Shown here one piece after another: positions 11,294 to 22,984 of a DNA stretch of 64,000 bases (position 1 is the stretch's first letter; each line of letters starts with the position of its first letter). Position numbers and translations under genes: made by a program. The notes beneath the pieces are model-generated. The model worked only from the letters and a program-made list of their open reading frames with translations, did not search any database and was not told where the DNA came from. The DNA comes from Geosiphon pyriformis. Its lineage: Eukaryota; Glomeromycota; Glomeromycetes; Archaeosporales; Geosiphonaceae. The stretch covers positions 208,070-272,069 of the forward strand of contig JAAOMT010000067.1 of the NCBI GenBank assembly GCA_016748015.1, given 5' to 3'.

Positions 11294-14200
11294 TTGGTCT
11301 GGAAAGTTGCTACGTACAACATTAGGGGCATGAACAATTCCACTAAGCAAGAAGACATTATTAGGTGGCATAAGGAAATGAACAATTTGGTCTCTATTGT
11401 TACTGAAACAAAATTAAGAAGTAGGGTTCGTCCGTGGATTGTAGACAAATTCAATGGTGTCCGAGTATTCACTTCTGGTTTGAACTTTGGGCACTTGGGT
11501 ATGGGTGTTGCTGTTATCATAAACGTTTCTTTGGCTCATCATGTGTGCAAGGTTTCTGAGGTGCCTGGTCAGCTCCTTTCCATTAAATTACTTTTTGAGG
11601 GTAAACTTTCTGTGTCAATTTTGGGGCTTTATGCTGGTGCTTCTTTGGTGGTTCAGTTCTCTCAGGCTGGTGAGATCAATTCTCTCATTGCGAAGGCTGT
11701 CAACGAATCTTCTTTCATCATTCTCGGTGGCAATTTCAATGAAGACAGCTCTCATAAAAGTGCGAGTTTCAAAAGATGCTTTGATTTGGGTCTGGTCAAT
11801 TCTTTAGTTGGTAGTCCGGCTGCAAAAATATCCACTTGAGAAAATTCTAGGGGTGTTAAGAAAACAATTGATTACATGTTTGTCTTCTCGTGTCTTGTTA
11901 ATGCAATAGTGCATTGTGAAGTTTTGAATGTCAGTAAGCATTTTGACATAGACCATCAAGCTGTTTTAGTGGATTTGGGTTTGGGCGGGCTCTTGGATAC
12001 ATGTTTGAACTCTCTTCACAAGCAAGCGAATAAAAACTATTGGAAGTTTGACGTCAATAGTGCCAGTAAAGCTAAGTGGTTGGAGTTCAAGGATGTCTCA
12101 GCTGCTAATGTCTCTATGTTCTCAGATGCTTTTGGTGTGGCAGTAAGATTTTCTGATGTGGATGCTATGTGGGACATTGTTCACAAGATTATGGTTCTTT
12201 CAATGGGTGGTACATTTAAAAGAAAATGGTTCAAAGGTTTTGATGGCGTGTTTACCAAGACTTCTTCTAGGTTTCACAAGCTGAAGCTGCTGGTTTCTAA
12301 GTTGGTTAAGGCTTCACGTTTGGCTTCTAGTGATGGTTTTGCTTCTTTGTTGGAGGTGTGGCACAGACTCGACTCCCCTGGTGCATTAGCAGTTAAGTCT
12401 CTGTTTCTTTCAGGTTCTAATTTTGATCTTATTTGTTCTGCACTGGCCAAAGCAAGAAAATCATACTGCTCATTCAAATTTGTGGAATCCAAGCACGCCG
12501 AGGAATCATCAATCAAGCAGGCTATTGGTAAGAGGATGGAGAGTTTTGAGCTGAACAAGAGTCACACCATTAGGAGTGTTTTGGAGCATCCTTTTCACAA
12601 GGTGGTCTTGGATCATTTGGTTGTAGAAGATGAGTTGATTTTAGAGCCTGTGTTGGTTAAGTTTAAGGTGGACAAAATTATGGAGGAATGGACCAGAAAA
12701 CGTGAGGTGGTGTCTGACTTGTCTGAGAATTGGACTCGTCAATATCGGCCTCTGGATTACGTGTTCGATGGTGCTTTCTCTGATGTCATGTATTCGATTA
12801 GTTTTGATGAGTTGTCAGCTGTTGTTAAGGATCTTCCTGATAGAAAAGCAGCTGGTTTTTCTGGTATCTTCAACAAATTATGGAAACATTGTGACAAATC
12901 TGTTTTGGATATGCTTTTGGTGCTTTTGAATTTCTGTTTGGTTGGCGAGTTGGTCCCTGGGCCTTGGAGAGAAGCTTGGGTTTCAATGATTTCTAAACCA
13001 TATGAATGGGAAGGTGTTCTCACAAACACCCATCTTATAGCTTTAATTGAAATGGCCCGCAAGATTCTCTCCAAGATCCTTTCAAATAGGATCTCTTTGG
13101 CTTACAGCACTTTTGATGTTCTTCGTGGGGACAATTTTTCGGTTTTGAAGGGTATGATGACACAGTCTCCCATTTTTGCTATCGGTTCTGTGGTTGAGGA
13201 TGCCTTGGAGAAGAACCGTGAACTTTGGCTGGTTTTATAGAACATGCACAAGGCTTATGACTCGGTGGGTTGGGAACATCTTAGGAGGAGTCTAGTTAGG
13301 ATCAAAATGTGTGACAGGTTTATTAGATTTTTTGGCAGTATTCACAATGGTTGCATCAACAGAGTGATGACTGACTTTGGCTTAACTGATGAGTATTGTG
13401 TCCACGATGGGCTGGACCAGGGAGAAGTTTTCTCGCCTCTTCTTTGGCGTATTTTTTATAATTCACTTTTGTGTGAGATCAAGAGACAGGATAGTGTGTA
13501 TGGCTACAGGTTGAATTCTAATTTCATATCAAGAACTGGCCGGGCGGATCCTCAAGCTGGGCTGTCTTCATTTCTTGCTGCTGGTGCTTTTGTCGATGAT
13601 ACTATTTGGGTTGGTAGCAGCCAGGCTACTACACAACGCATCCTTGATGTTGCTAGTAAGTTTTTTAGATTTAACAATATTTCTGTAAACAATAACAAAA
13701 TAGTGGCCATCCCCATCAATTGCCGGGTGCTGGATCCTCATTTAACTATCAGTGGTGCGCCTATTTCCATTGCCAAGAGAGGAGAATCTCATCGCTATTT
13801 GGGTATTTTTTTGTCTTCAGAGGATCTTTCGAAGCCTAGCTTGGTTAAAACTCAGGCTGATGTACAGTTTTTTGTAAATCTTGTTTTGAGAAAGGCGATT
13901 TCGGACAAACAGTATGCATATTTGGTGTCTGCAGTTCTTTTCCCTATCATTAACTACAGGACTCAGTTCAGTTTTGTTTCTGTTGGTGTGTGTAATAAAT
14001 GGGATGCTTTGGTATGCAAGGTCTTAAAGTCCAAGTCTGGATTGCCACGTGATTTTCCCAGTGATGCATTTCATCACCTCTCTTTGTACAATTTAAAAAC
14101 TTTCGAACAGATCCAGGCTGAGAGCAAATCAGCCTTCGTTGTTGCTTTTGCAAATTCTACTGGTGTCTTGGGTCGCTTGTTTTCTCATAGGTCTCATGAC

Positions 14201-15973
14201 CTCCAGGTTCTCAGCTGGCGTCCTCGTCATCCCTTGCTGTTTCCGGCTTGTGTTGGTATCAGTCCCTCAGATAATTTTTTGGCGGGTGTGGTTCACATTT
14301 TTTCTGGGTGTGATTTGTCTTTGGGAGGCCCTCTAGCTTGTGCTTTTCATCGTCAGCGTGGTATTCTTATGTCTTTGGTTCTTGGTGAATCCTGTTTTTT
14401 CAAGTGCGTCTTTTTGCTCAAGCGTTATGGAGTTGCTTTCGTGGAACAGCTTCGTGACTGTAATGGTGATGTTTTCAGTTGGGAGATCTTCAGGTGCTGG
14501 AAGAGGCTGGACCCTCGTGGCCCAGTCCCTTTCTGGTTTAATCTTTCCGTTCACTTTCTTGGTAGCGCTGTGCCTCTCTCCTTAAATTCCTCTTTAGTGG
14601 ATGGTCATGCTGTGTCTGATATTCGTTTTTCTTATGATTTTGGTGTGATTCATGACACTTTGCCAACCATTGATGCTGCCCGCCTTTCTGTGTATACGGA
14701 TAGATCTCTTTTTGGCCTGGGCACTGTTGACATGAGAGCAAGTGCTGCCGTTTTTTTTGAGGACATTAATTTGGGTTTGGGTGTAGGGGTGTCTGGTTTG
14801 GTTTTTTCTACTCTGACAGAACTGCAAGCCATAGCTTTGGCCCTTGAGTGTGTTCTTTTTTCTTGTTCAATTGACTTGTTCTTGGATAGCCAGGCTGCTT
14901 TGGATGCATGTAGGTCGGAGTCTTTGCTGGCTCGTCTGGATTTCAGGAACTGCTGTTGGATTGAGCGTCGTTACATTGCCACCGTCATTCATCAAAAGAA
15001 TTTGAATATGAATTGGGTTAAGGTGAAAGGTCATTCAGGTGTCTCAGGCAATGAGCATGCTGATACGCTTGCCAAAGGCGCTGCTCTCTCTGCTTGGTGC
15101 CTACCTCATTTAGTCAGTGAACGTCTTCTATGTGCTGGTAGTACGGCAGTTTTTGGTAACTCTAGACACTTTGTTCGTGATGTTTTCCGGTCAGTTCATC
15201 AAGCTCGTTGGGAGATTGGAGTTGGTTCTCGTGTTGTGGATGATAGTTTATGTGCTGATATCAATTGGTCTAAGTCTTCTATGGTGTGGCACCCCAATTT
15301 TCATTTGGCATCTGGTTTTACCAGCATGCATACGGCAGACTGTCATACTTACTTTATGAAGGCTCTCTATCATTGGCTTCCTGTTGCAGTGCGCAAGCAT
15401 TTATATGATAGGAGATACCCCAGTGTGGTCTGTCTGTTTTGTGGTGATGTTGAGACCTCAGATCATGTCTTTTCGTGTCTTCAGGACGCCGTTGGCCATG
15501 CTCGTTTGTTGGGCACACATGCTTCGGCTTAGGAGACTCTTTCTGGTCTTTCTCGCTCTTCTTCATGTGTCTTACAGGCCTTGGCTTCTTGTGTTTCTGA
15601 GATCGGAGTTGGTGTTGTTCTGTATAAGGGCTTTGTTTTCGATGAATAGTTTCATGAGTCTGTCTCAGTCTTTAAGGATTCTAAAGAAGGTGCTAGGAGG
15701 ATTGTGAGCTTTGTGCGTGAGTTTTGTCTAGCATTTCGGGATGATGTTTGGTTGGTCCGGGCCAGACACCAAGCATTTATGGAAAGGCACGGTTTGATTC
15801 CACATGATGGCTCTACTTCTGCTTCAGTTTCTGGTTTGCCTATGGTGTTTTCGGCTGGTGTGGTCAGATTGCTGGGGGTGGCTGAGGCTTTTGGAGTTGG
15901 TTTCGGGTTTCGTAAGTTTTGTCCATTTTTTTTAGATATTGGAGATCTAGTTTCTGTGCATATAGATGTATAG
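11294..15973 (+). pseudogene. LINE-A2 ORF2: endonuclease, RT, RNase H, zinc motif
   Basis: This is the complete LINE polyprotein frame of about 1,560 codons. Domains in order: endonuclease 11,300-11,900 (NIRGMNN, TETKLR, GGNFNED at 11,726, where the usual Asp of GGDFN is Asn); RT about 12,800-14,000 (FVDDTIWVG, catalytic pair at 13,595-13,600); RNase H about 14,690-15,090 (YTDRS, TELQAIALALE, LDSQAALDAC, GNEHADTLAK, so all four acidic residues are present); and zinc motif CLFCGDVETSDHVFSC at 15,431-15,478. It stays in one frame and is broken only by TGA 11,837, TAG 13,238, TAG 15,530 and TAG 15,647, at codons that read Trp or Gln elsewhere. No ATG lies at the ORF2 start, which sits just after the ORF1 stop, so re-initiation or a lost start are both possible. 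Confidence 0.92.
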
Positions 15974-16105
15974 TGTAGTTCTGACTGGCCTGAGTGGCTG
16001 GTCACGTGTAGAAAGTGCATGATTCATACCTAGTTTAGATCATGTGTATGATGTATAGCACTAGATTGCATTTGGACCTCACTCGTTAAAATAAAAAAAT
16101 AATAA
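15974..16105 (+). other. LINE-A2 3' UTR and tail
   Basis: The 3' UTR contains TGACTGGCCTGAGTGGCTGG, CACGTGTAGAAAGTGCATGA and CTCACTCGTTAAAATAAAAA, ending in an AAT-rich tail. The same blocks occur at 1-125, 190-310 (reverse), 30,655-30,790, 40,420-40,560 and 40,690-40,830 (reverse). They therefore mark the 3' end of this LINE group and are the probable RT recognition signal. Confidence 0.85.
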
Positions 16106-16109
16106 TATT

Positions 16110-16950
16110 AATATTAATAACAACAATTAAAAGCAAAGTTTATACAAAATAATTTAATGTTGTTTTTAAAAATTGATTTAAGTTTAATAAATCTAGATGG
16201 CAATTTAAACAAAAAACTAACAAAAACTAATTTAATCTTAAATATAGTATTAAACATTAAAATAAAGACTATTTATTCAAAGAGCTTTTGATAATTAAAA
16301 ATTGTTTTTTAAACACTATTAAAAACAGCATTAAAAAACAAAAAAGAAAAGATTAATTTAGTTTTTATTTGATTAATTTAATTCTTAAAATTAAAAAATT
16401 TAATAGATTGTTTTACTTTTAAAACTAATGATAATTTGCTAAAAACACTATATTTAATAATACAATTAGTAATTGATTTTGGTTTATTTTAAAAAATGTG
16501 CTATTATTGTTATTATTTATATTAAAAAAAAATTAGTTACTATTAAAGAGATCTTATTCAAGATTTTATTTAAATTATAAAAAGATTTAATATAATAATA
16601 ACAGATACAAATAACTGTTATTGTTTTTTAAAACTTTGATTTTTTTGGTTATTTATAAAATAATAATAATAGTATTAATAATAAAAATAAGAAAAATTAA
16701 CTTGTTTACTAACCTATTATTAAAAACTTTAAGGCTTTTAAAAATAATAAAAACAATATTAAAATTAGAAAAAAAAAAGTTTTTTAATATGTTAATCTCT
16801 AATTAAATTTTATTAACTAATAAAACAACTTTTTTTAAAAAATAATAATGTTTTTTTGGTGTATTTTAAAGTATTTTTTGTTTAAAATCTGTTTTTTAAT
16901 ATTAATATTAATTTTTTATATTAATATTAATTAATATTTAATTTTATTTT
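16110..16950 (-). pseudogene. LINE-B1 ORF1, 5' half (very degenerate)
   Basis: On the minus strand this reads KSLKVFNNRLVNKLIF near 16,720, against KSSKVFNNKPVNKLVF in LINE-B2. It then reads TIFKIKLVFV and FKNNIKLFCINFA at 16,250-16,120, against ATFKIKLAYV and LKNNIKLFCMKFA. The reading then stops at the A2 tail and resumes beyond A2 at 9,330. That shows that one LINE-B copy was split by the A2 insertion. No start codon can be assigned. Confidence 0.6.
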
Positions 16951-17245
16951 GACTATAATTAATAATAATAATAATATATTTAATTAATTATTGTTAATTT
17001 TAAAAACAAAACAAATTATATTTTAATATATAATTAAATTTAAATATATTATTATATTATTTAATTATTAAAATTAGACTAATAAAATAAAAACTAAATT
17101 TGTTATATTTTTGTTTTCTAAAAACATTATTGGTTTTAATAATATTTAAAAAATAATTTATATAATATAAAAATTTTTAAAAAACAATATATAAATTATA
17201 AAAAAACAATTAATTATACTTTTTGTCTCTTTAATTTTAAAAAGT
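16951..17245. other. AT-rich spacer between divergent LINE-B copies
   Basis: This is almost pure A/T sequence between the 5' ends of LINE-B1 (minus) and LINE-B2 (plus). It probably holds their 5' UTRs. I see no coding signal or clear regulatory motif. Confidence 0.35.
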
Positions 17246-17997
17246 AAAAAAGCTGCACCTGATATCTTTTCTAAAATATCTAATAAAATTTCAACCAGAA
17301 GAGCTCTCTTTGTTGTAGAAGCAACCAAACAGAACATTTTAAAAGCCTTTTCTTTATTTAATAATCATAAAAAACTGTCTTTAGTAGCTATTAAAACAAT
17401 TTTTTTATCTTTGACTGGTTTTTTACCAGTCAAAGTTCTCTTAAAAAGACACACTTGGATTAGTCCCAATGTTGCTTCTACTCCAACTAAGAGTTCAAAA
17501 GTTTTTAATAATAAACCAGTAAACAAGCTAGTTTTTTTTTCTATAGCTTTAATACTTAATACTGCTAGCATTACTTTTTTAAAGAAAAAAATGGTCAAAA
17601 AGACCAAAAGTTCAGAAAAATGGGAGCAGTTGTTTGTCTCTGCTATTATTACACCAAATCTTTTTGTAATTCTTAATGAAATCTTAGGTAAGATTTCTAT
17701 AGTATCATCTAATATATTATCTAAGATAGGCCAAAATTAACTACTGGTTGTATTGTCAAATATGGTGTTTTCCAGTAAATCATTGCTGGTTTTAGAAGCA
17801 AAACAATTATTTCCTGTAATGTTACTTGTTCTTGAGAACTGGACTGACCAAATAGAAACTGAATTATCTTTTCTTCTGGTTTCTGGTGTTGCCACTAGTG
17901 GTGTTTGGAAGACCATTACTAATCATCAAAAATTTGCTGGGTGGATGGTCTCCACTTTAGTGCTTGATGCTACTTTTAAAATCAAATTAGCTTATGT
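17246..17997 (+). pseudogene. LINE-B2 ORF1, 5' half
   Basis: A Ser/Thr/Lys-rich protein segment (KKSAAPDIFSKISNK, EATKQNILKAF, LLKRHTWISPNVASTPTKSS) runs to TFKIKLAYV at 17,997, where an LTR begins. Removing 17,998-29,298 and one copy of the four-base duplication joins the frame as KLAYVKTVFxFVHSFLNVK. The downstream half has an RRM-like part and a zinc knuckle, so this is the N-terminus of a LINE ORF1. At least one stop (near 17,740) interrupts it. The start codon is not clear. Confidence 0.7.
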
Positions 17998-18503
17998 TGT
18001 TATTTATAGAATATAGGAATTAAATATTAGTACATAAATTAGCCAATCAAAATAGACGTAGTAAAAGTAGAATTCCAGGATTCTTTTTAGAGGAATCACA
18101 GGATTCCAAAATTTCTGGCTAGAAAATTGAGAAATTTAAAAAATCTCATACAATAAAATTTATGTATATATAGCAGTAGTATCAAAAGCTAGAAAATTAG
18201 TCAAGAAGACTTACAGGTCATAATTATTAAATACTTTTCCTTTCAAAGATAGTTGTTATCAACCAAAATGAAATTATATCAATAAAATATCTCTTCAATT
18301 CTCTAAATCTATGTTATTATTTACTACTTAACCTGCTGGCATAATAGCTCTTAATCATGACTATTGACAGGACACTTATTTTTTATTTTATTTTCTTTAT
18401 TTCTTTATTTTTTTTAATTTTTTTTATTTTTTTTTATTTTCTTTTGTTGTTCATTAAATTGAGGATAGCTTACTAAAAAAGTATAACTATCAGAATAAAC
18501 TAG
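17998..18503 (+). repeat. Partial gypsy LTR L1 (outermost of nest)
   Basis: It starts TGTTATTTATAGAATATAGG, matching the LTR start of G3 (TGTTACTTATAGAAATATAA). It includes the GGATTC/GAATTC-type repeats, a TATATATAG motif near 18,168 and the T-rich tract, then stops at AAACTAG where L2 begins. Its 5' junction with LINE-B2 gives ATGT, matching ATAT at 29,299. Its 3' end may be the fragment at 29,086-29,298. Confidence 0.8.
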
Positions 18504-19184
18504 TATTACTCATAAAAAAAAACAGATATAGAAAATAGTAGACCAATAAGAGAGTAGTAGTTAGCATATAAGCATATTGTCCAGCAATATGGAGCAATAT
18601 CAGAAATTACAGCACATTGCTTAACAATATAGAGCAATGTTAAAAATTAGAACACATTGTTTAGCAATATAAAGCAATATTAAAAAATTAGGGCATATTG
18701 CTTAGCAATGTGAGCATTGCTCAAGAAATCATAGCACATTGCTCGAGAATGTGAGCAATCTCATAGAACATTAATTATGTATATATATAGTAGTAATATT
18801 AGAAAAAAAAGAACAAATCTCTTAGTTTAGATTTAATCTAAACAACTTTCTATTTACAAAATATCAATAAATAATTATTTACTATTTCAATCTACTCTTC
18901 ACTATTAACACTTCATGTTGATAATAATTAATACTTAATCACACTGGAACAATAGCTTTTGATCACAGCTATTGACAGAATACTAATATTTATTGTCTTG
19001 GCTTATTTTTTTTATCTTTCTTTTATTTTTTTTGTCATTTCTTTTATCATATTAAGTTGATTAAAAAGTAAAAGTGCCAAATTATTGACATCAAGGATAG
19101 CCTAGTAAAAGACCTCAAAGAAAGAGTATAATATTGAGAATTTAAGAATAGCTTATTAAAATGGCATCTTTGCCAGATTACTAG
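18504..19184 (+). repeat. Partial gypsy LTR L2, inserted in L1
   Basis: It starts TATTACTCATAAAAAA (TG mutated to TA) directly after CTAG, and carries the ATTGCT/AGCAAT palindromic minisatellite and a TATA motif. It ends at GATTACTAG, where G1 begins. The breakpoint is the same LTR position at which L2 itself entered L1. Confidence 0.8.
18560..18770 (+). repeat. ATTGCT/AGCAAT minisatellite in LTR L2
   Basis: Roughly 40-base units are repeated about five times, built on CATTGCTTAGCAATATRGAG-like cores that are themselves inverted repeats. The same array, with different copy number, lies in the G1 LTRs (about 19,258-19,370 and 28,278-28,455). It occupies the upstream part of the LTR, just before the TATA motif, where enhancers would be expected. 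Confidence 0.75.
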
Positions 19185-20027
19185 TGTTACTTATAAAAAA
19201 AAGAAAAAACAGATATAGAAAATAGTAGACCAATAGGAGAGTAGTAGTTAGCATATAAGTATATTGCTTAGCAATGTCAAGCAATATTAGAAAATTAGGG
19301 CATATTGCTCAACAATATGAGTATTGCTCAAGAAATCATAGCACATTGCTTGAAAATGTGATTGATCTCATAAAACATTAATTATGTATATATAGTGGTA
19401 GCATTAGAAAAAAAAAAGACAGACCCCTCAGTTTAGATTTGATCTAAACAACTTTCTACATTACAAATATCAATAAATAATTATTCAATATCTCAAATCT
19501 ACTTTTCACTATTAACTTCATGTTGATAATAATTGATACCTAATTACACTGGAACAATAGCTCTTAATTATAGTTATTGATAGGATATTAACTTGCAATT
19601 GCCTTGGCTTATTCTTTATCTTCTTTTATTTTATTTTATTTTATTTTGTTATTTCTTTGGTTTTACTAATTGATTAAGGATTAAGCATTGAATTATTGAC
19701 ATTAAGGATAGTCTGGTAAAAGACCCAGAAATAAGGGTAAAATTACATATATATTAACAAATAGCTTACCAGAAGGGCATGACTGCCAGAATAAATCTAG
19801 CCACCAAGCTGAGAAAAAAATTGGGCAGAATTGCAATTCCAAAAAACTACTACAACCATCACTGAATCTCTATCTATTATATAAAAAACTCCACAACAAA
19901 ATCTTCAGACCAATCAAAACTCTTGGATTATAAAAACCTTCAGAAACCAACACCCATCATTATATTAATTAAGCACCAAGTTATGAGTTGTTATTTGCTT
20001 TGAGACCCCAAATAAACATCTGTAACA
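19185..20027 (+). repeat. G1 5' LTR
   Basis: An 843-base LTR running from TGTTACTTATAAAAAA to ATCTGTAACA. It contains a short AGCAAT minisatellite, a TATATATAG box at about 19,386 and T-rich tracts. The primer binding region starts three bases after its end. Confidence 0.88.
19384..19396 (+). promoter_or_regulatory. TATA box of G1 5' LTR
   Basis: TATGTATATATAG follows the minisatellite and precedes a conserved GGTAGCATTAG-like segment. The same TATATATA element occurs in each family-A LTR (for example 28,467-28,480 and 61,760-61,771), so it is the probable transcription signal. Confidence 0.55.
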
Positions 20028-20029
20028 TT

Positions 20030-20071
20030 TGGTGCTCCTTGTAAGATGTAATTCTACAGAGAACCAGCACC
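20030..20071 (+). promoter_or_regulatory. G1 primer binding region and hairpin
   Basis: Directly after the LTR, TGGTGCTCCTTGTAAG fits a tRNA-type primer site because it begins TGG, the complement of CCA. GGTGCT at 20,031 is complementary to AGCACC at 20,066-20,071, so the site can fold back on itself. The stem is better preserved in G3. Confidence 0.55.
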
Positions 20072-20089
20072 AACAACAATCATCCAAAA

Positions 20090-22140
20090 GTGGCAGAATC
20101 AGAAATAATAGGGACAAACTATTTAGAATTTGCTAAATTCTTATTTCAACTGTACAGGCAATAATTAAGCCTAACCAACAACTATTATCCAACAGAATCA
20201 GTCTTCAACTTTTATATCAACAAAAAAATCACAGATTTTCTGAAAAGACCAGTTGATATTGAATCAGCAAGAAAAAATTTTTATACAGAATTAATCCAAC
20301 ACACCAGCTTATCACAGAATTACAGTTTCGCACCAATCATCAGAGAAATTAATCAAGAAATTGAAAGATACACTCAACAACAATTCTCTATTATCTACGC
20401 AGATAAAGATAAAGAAAAGTTACAAATACCAGCAGCAACTCCAAAAAAAATACAACTACCAACATAGAAAAAACAAAGAATTAAATCCCCATTATATCCA
20501 TTATATCATCACACACTTGGAAGTATCATCAATATTACATTAGCAAACACATCCACATCAAACATGACATTAACAATTGGATGACTACTATTCCAAAGTA
20601 AACAAAAGAAAGTGGAATTATTAGAAACCTACAGTAATTATTTCAAAGGATTTAAATTATAATCACCAATGCCATTAGGATTCTGATTACCACCACCACC
20701 ACCAGATTTCGGAACTGCAAGCTCTTGGGAAATAATGACATCAAAAAAAGAGAAAGAAGAGGATCAAGAATTTAATTATCAAAATCTAATTGCAGAAAAT
20801 CTGGAAGTTGAAACTCCAAATATTCAAATCCAACAAACTCCAAATAATTCAAACCCCAAGCTAATTAATTAGAAAACTTACCTCCAGAAATTGTTATCAA
20901 TTAGCAACCAATTAATTCAATTGCTAAACAACTTCAACAGCTGCCAATATTACTCCAACAATTACCCCTTCAACCACCACAACAACCAAACTTGGATTCA
21001 ATGGCCTACTCCCCAATAGCAAAATTCGAAAAGTTTACAGGAAAAGAAGACGACACCCAAGTGTGGCTAAACAATGTTGAAAAAGCTATTACAGCCAATA
21101 GATAGAATAATGCTAGAACTATACAAGCTATTCCATATTTCTTTCAGGATACTACCAACTCATGGTATTAAAGCTTAATTAACAAACCTCAGAATTTTAA
21201 TGCATTCAAACTTGAGTTCTTGAGATATTTTAGCAACAATAATAGTATTAATTACTTAACCAATACTTTCACCACTATCAAGCAAGGAGAAACTGAAACA
21301 GTCACTATTTACCTAGGATGTTTTTATAGAAATTTGTGCCAAATACAAGCAATTGATGTGAATTACTTTACAGCACCACAAATTCTGAACCAGTTTATTT
21401 ATAGACTACATAGTAGTATTTTCCAATGCATATGTCTAATGCACTCACAAATTTTCCAAGACACAGTTACCAATGCATGAGATTTCGAATTCACTAAACT
21501 CAAAACTAACCACATTCAAGCTGTAAATCTAGTAATAAATAGATCATCTGACTTGGATTCCAAATTGAAGCAATTCAGTGAATCAATCAATCAGAAATTA
21601 GAAAGATACTTAGCTGACAATCATACAATTTATTAACCTCCCCAACAACACAATAATCAAGAAAACTCCAATCATTTCCAAAATCAATTGCATCTATCAT
21701 TGTTGACCAATCAACAGTGGCAACAAGAAATGTGTGTTTGCTACTATTGTGGTAAACAAAGACACCTACAAATTGACTGTCATCATTGATTAAATAACTA
21801 ATGATCAAGAAATCAATATCGAAATCTTGATTGCTGGTTTCCAACTCCAAGATATTAACCCAACCCAGAAATATATCAATCAAATTACTTATCAGTAATG
21901 CAGCTGCCAATTTATCAACCACCTATTTATCAGATTCCAACACCAGTTATTTATCAACTACAGCCACAAATAATATATTAACCTTAACAAATTCCAATAC
22001 TGCTATCAAACTCAGCTCAGATAACATCAGAAAATCCCAGATTAAAGATCACTCAAAACTGGAGATTGGTGATGGTTGTCTACCAACTAATTTCCAGTTT
22101 CTCAAACCAGCCATTAGAATCACATCAGCAGAGTTCAAGA
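20090..22140 (+). pseudogene. G1 gag
   Basis: Gag forms the particle in which reverse transcription occurs. The N-terminal domain resembles the G3 segment 61,008-60,511. A Pro/Gln-rich linker follows. The capsid-like retrotransposon gag domain starts at MAYSPIAKFEKFTGKEDDTQ (21,001) and includes VWLNNVEKAI and FNAFKLEFLRYF. A complete zinc knuckle CYYCGKQRHLQIDC lies at 21,739-21,780. The N-terminal part and the capsid part are in different frames, and stops are frequent. No ATG precedes the conserved N-terminus; the codon there is GTG, as in G3. Confidence 0.82.
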
Positions 22141-22149
22141 ACTGAGTAC

Positions 22150-22790
22150 ACTCAAAACCTGAGTTCTTAGAACTATTTAAGTCTTCTGGTAACTCCAAAA
22201 GACACCACATCTCACAACTTGGAAACCAAACAAAAGCCGCTACTTACCAACAATATTCTACTAGCAATCATTACTGAGGACAAATTACTTACTGCTATTT
22301 TCCCTTTTGAACTTGAGGAACCAATCAAAATACTACTATTCAGTAGAGCCACTCTAGAATCAAAACTCATTACTGCAATATATACAGACACTAAAGTTAA
22401 TAGGCAGTACATTAAACTGATCCTAGACAGTGGATTAGCTGACAGCATTATCACACAACAACTTATGGACCAATTAGATTGCTGAGTTGATTGCACTGCT
22501 AGTGCACAAATAATCATGGCTGACAGAGCAATAAAGACTCCAATTGGTGAAATAAATGACTTCCTATTTGAAGTCAATGGCATCATAATACCAATTAAGG
22601 TATTGGTAATGAAAGCAACTCAGTACCAAGCTCTTGTTAAGAATGACTGGCTGTTCAAAACCAATGCCATACTTGACTGAAACACTCAAGAACTGCAGCT
22701 CAGCCAAAATGGCCACCATACACGGATGCCAGCTACTTGTGGTTATTTCAAAGACCACTACCAATGACAAACTGCTTATTGAATTGGAAG
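22150..22790 (+). pseudogene. G1 protease
   Basis: A retropepsin-like aspartic protease that would cleave the polyprotein. The active-site triplet DSG is at 22,426-22,434 in IKLILDSGLADSIITQQLMD, followed by the PIKVLVMKATQYQALV and NDWLF blocks shared with G3 and G4. A TGA follows QLDC. A frameshift near 22,760 separates it from the next module. Gag and protease are in the same frame, as in G3, so they were probably made as one polyprotein. Confidence 0.8.
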
Positions 22791-22984
22791 AAAAAGAGAA
22801 AAAACTTACCTAAGAAGCCTACCAAGTTTCTTGGGCTAACACTAAGCACAATGAATTATCATCAGTACTTTCTTAAAACAACAAAAGGAAAGAAAAGGAA
22901 AAGAATGCAGCAGAAAAAAACACTACTGCCAAAGAAATAACTAGTGGCTAGAAAAAATCCTACTCACATGAGCCACTAAAGTAA

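Larger units (their letters stand above)
9335..16105 (+). mobile_element. LINE-A copy A2 (best preserved non-LTR element)
   Basis: A full-length plus-strand LINE: ORF1 9,495-11,288, ORF2 11,294-15,973, 3' UTR 15,974-16,100. It is inserted in LINE-B1 (minus), whose ORF1 continues on both sides. Both flanks carry AT-rich TAATAATAATATTA-like sequence (about 9,315-9,330 and 16,098-16,115), so the target duplication is probably there, but low complexity prevents an exact call. CpG and GC content are visibly higher than in A3, which fits a younger copy. Confidence 0.9.

Noticed and set aside
16621-16806. Lys/Leu-rich plus-strand ORF, with a similar minus-strand ORF at 17,365-17,607
   Set aside because: The two resemble each other only because both are antisense readings of LINE-B ORF1 (KSxKVFNN region).
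18560-18770. CRISPR-like or satellite array of regularly spaced repeats
   Set aside because: The repeats are imperfect palindromic units inside an LTR, with the same array at the same place in other LTRs.
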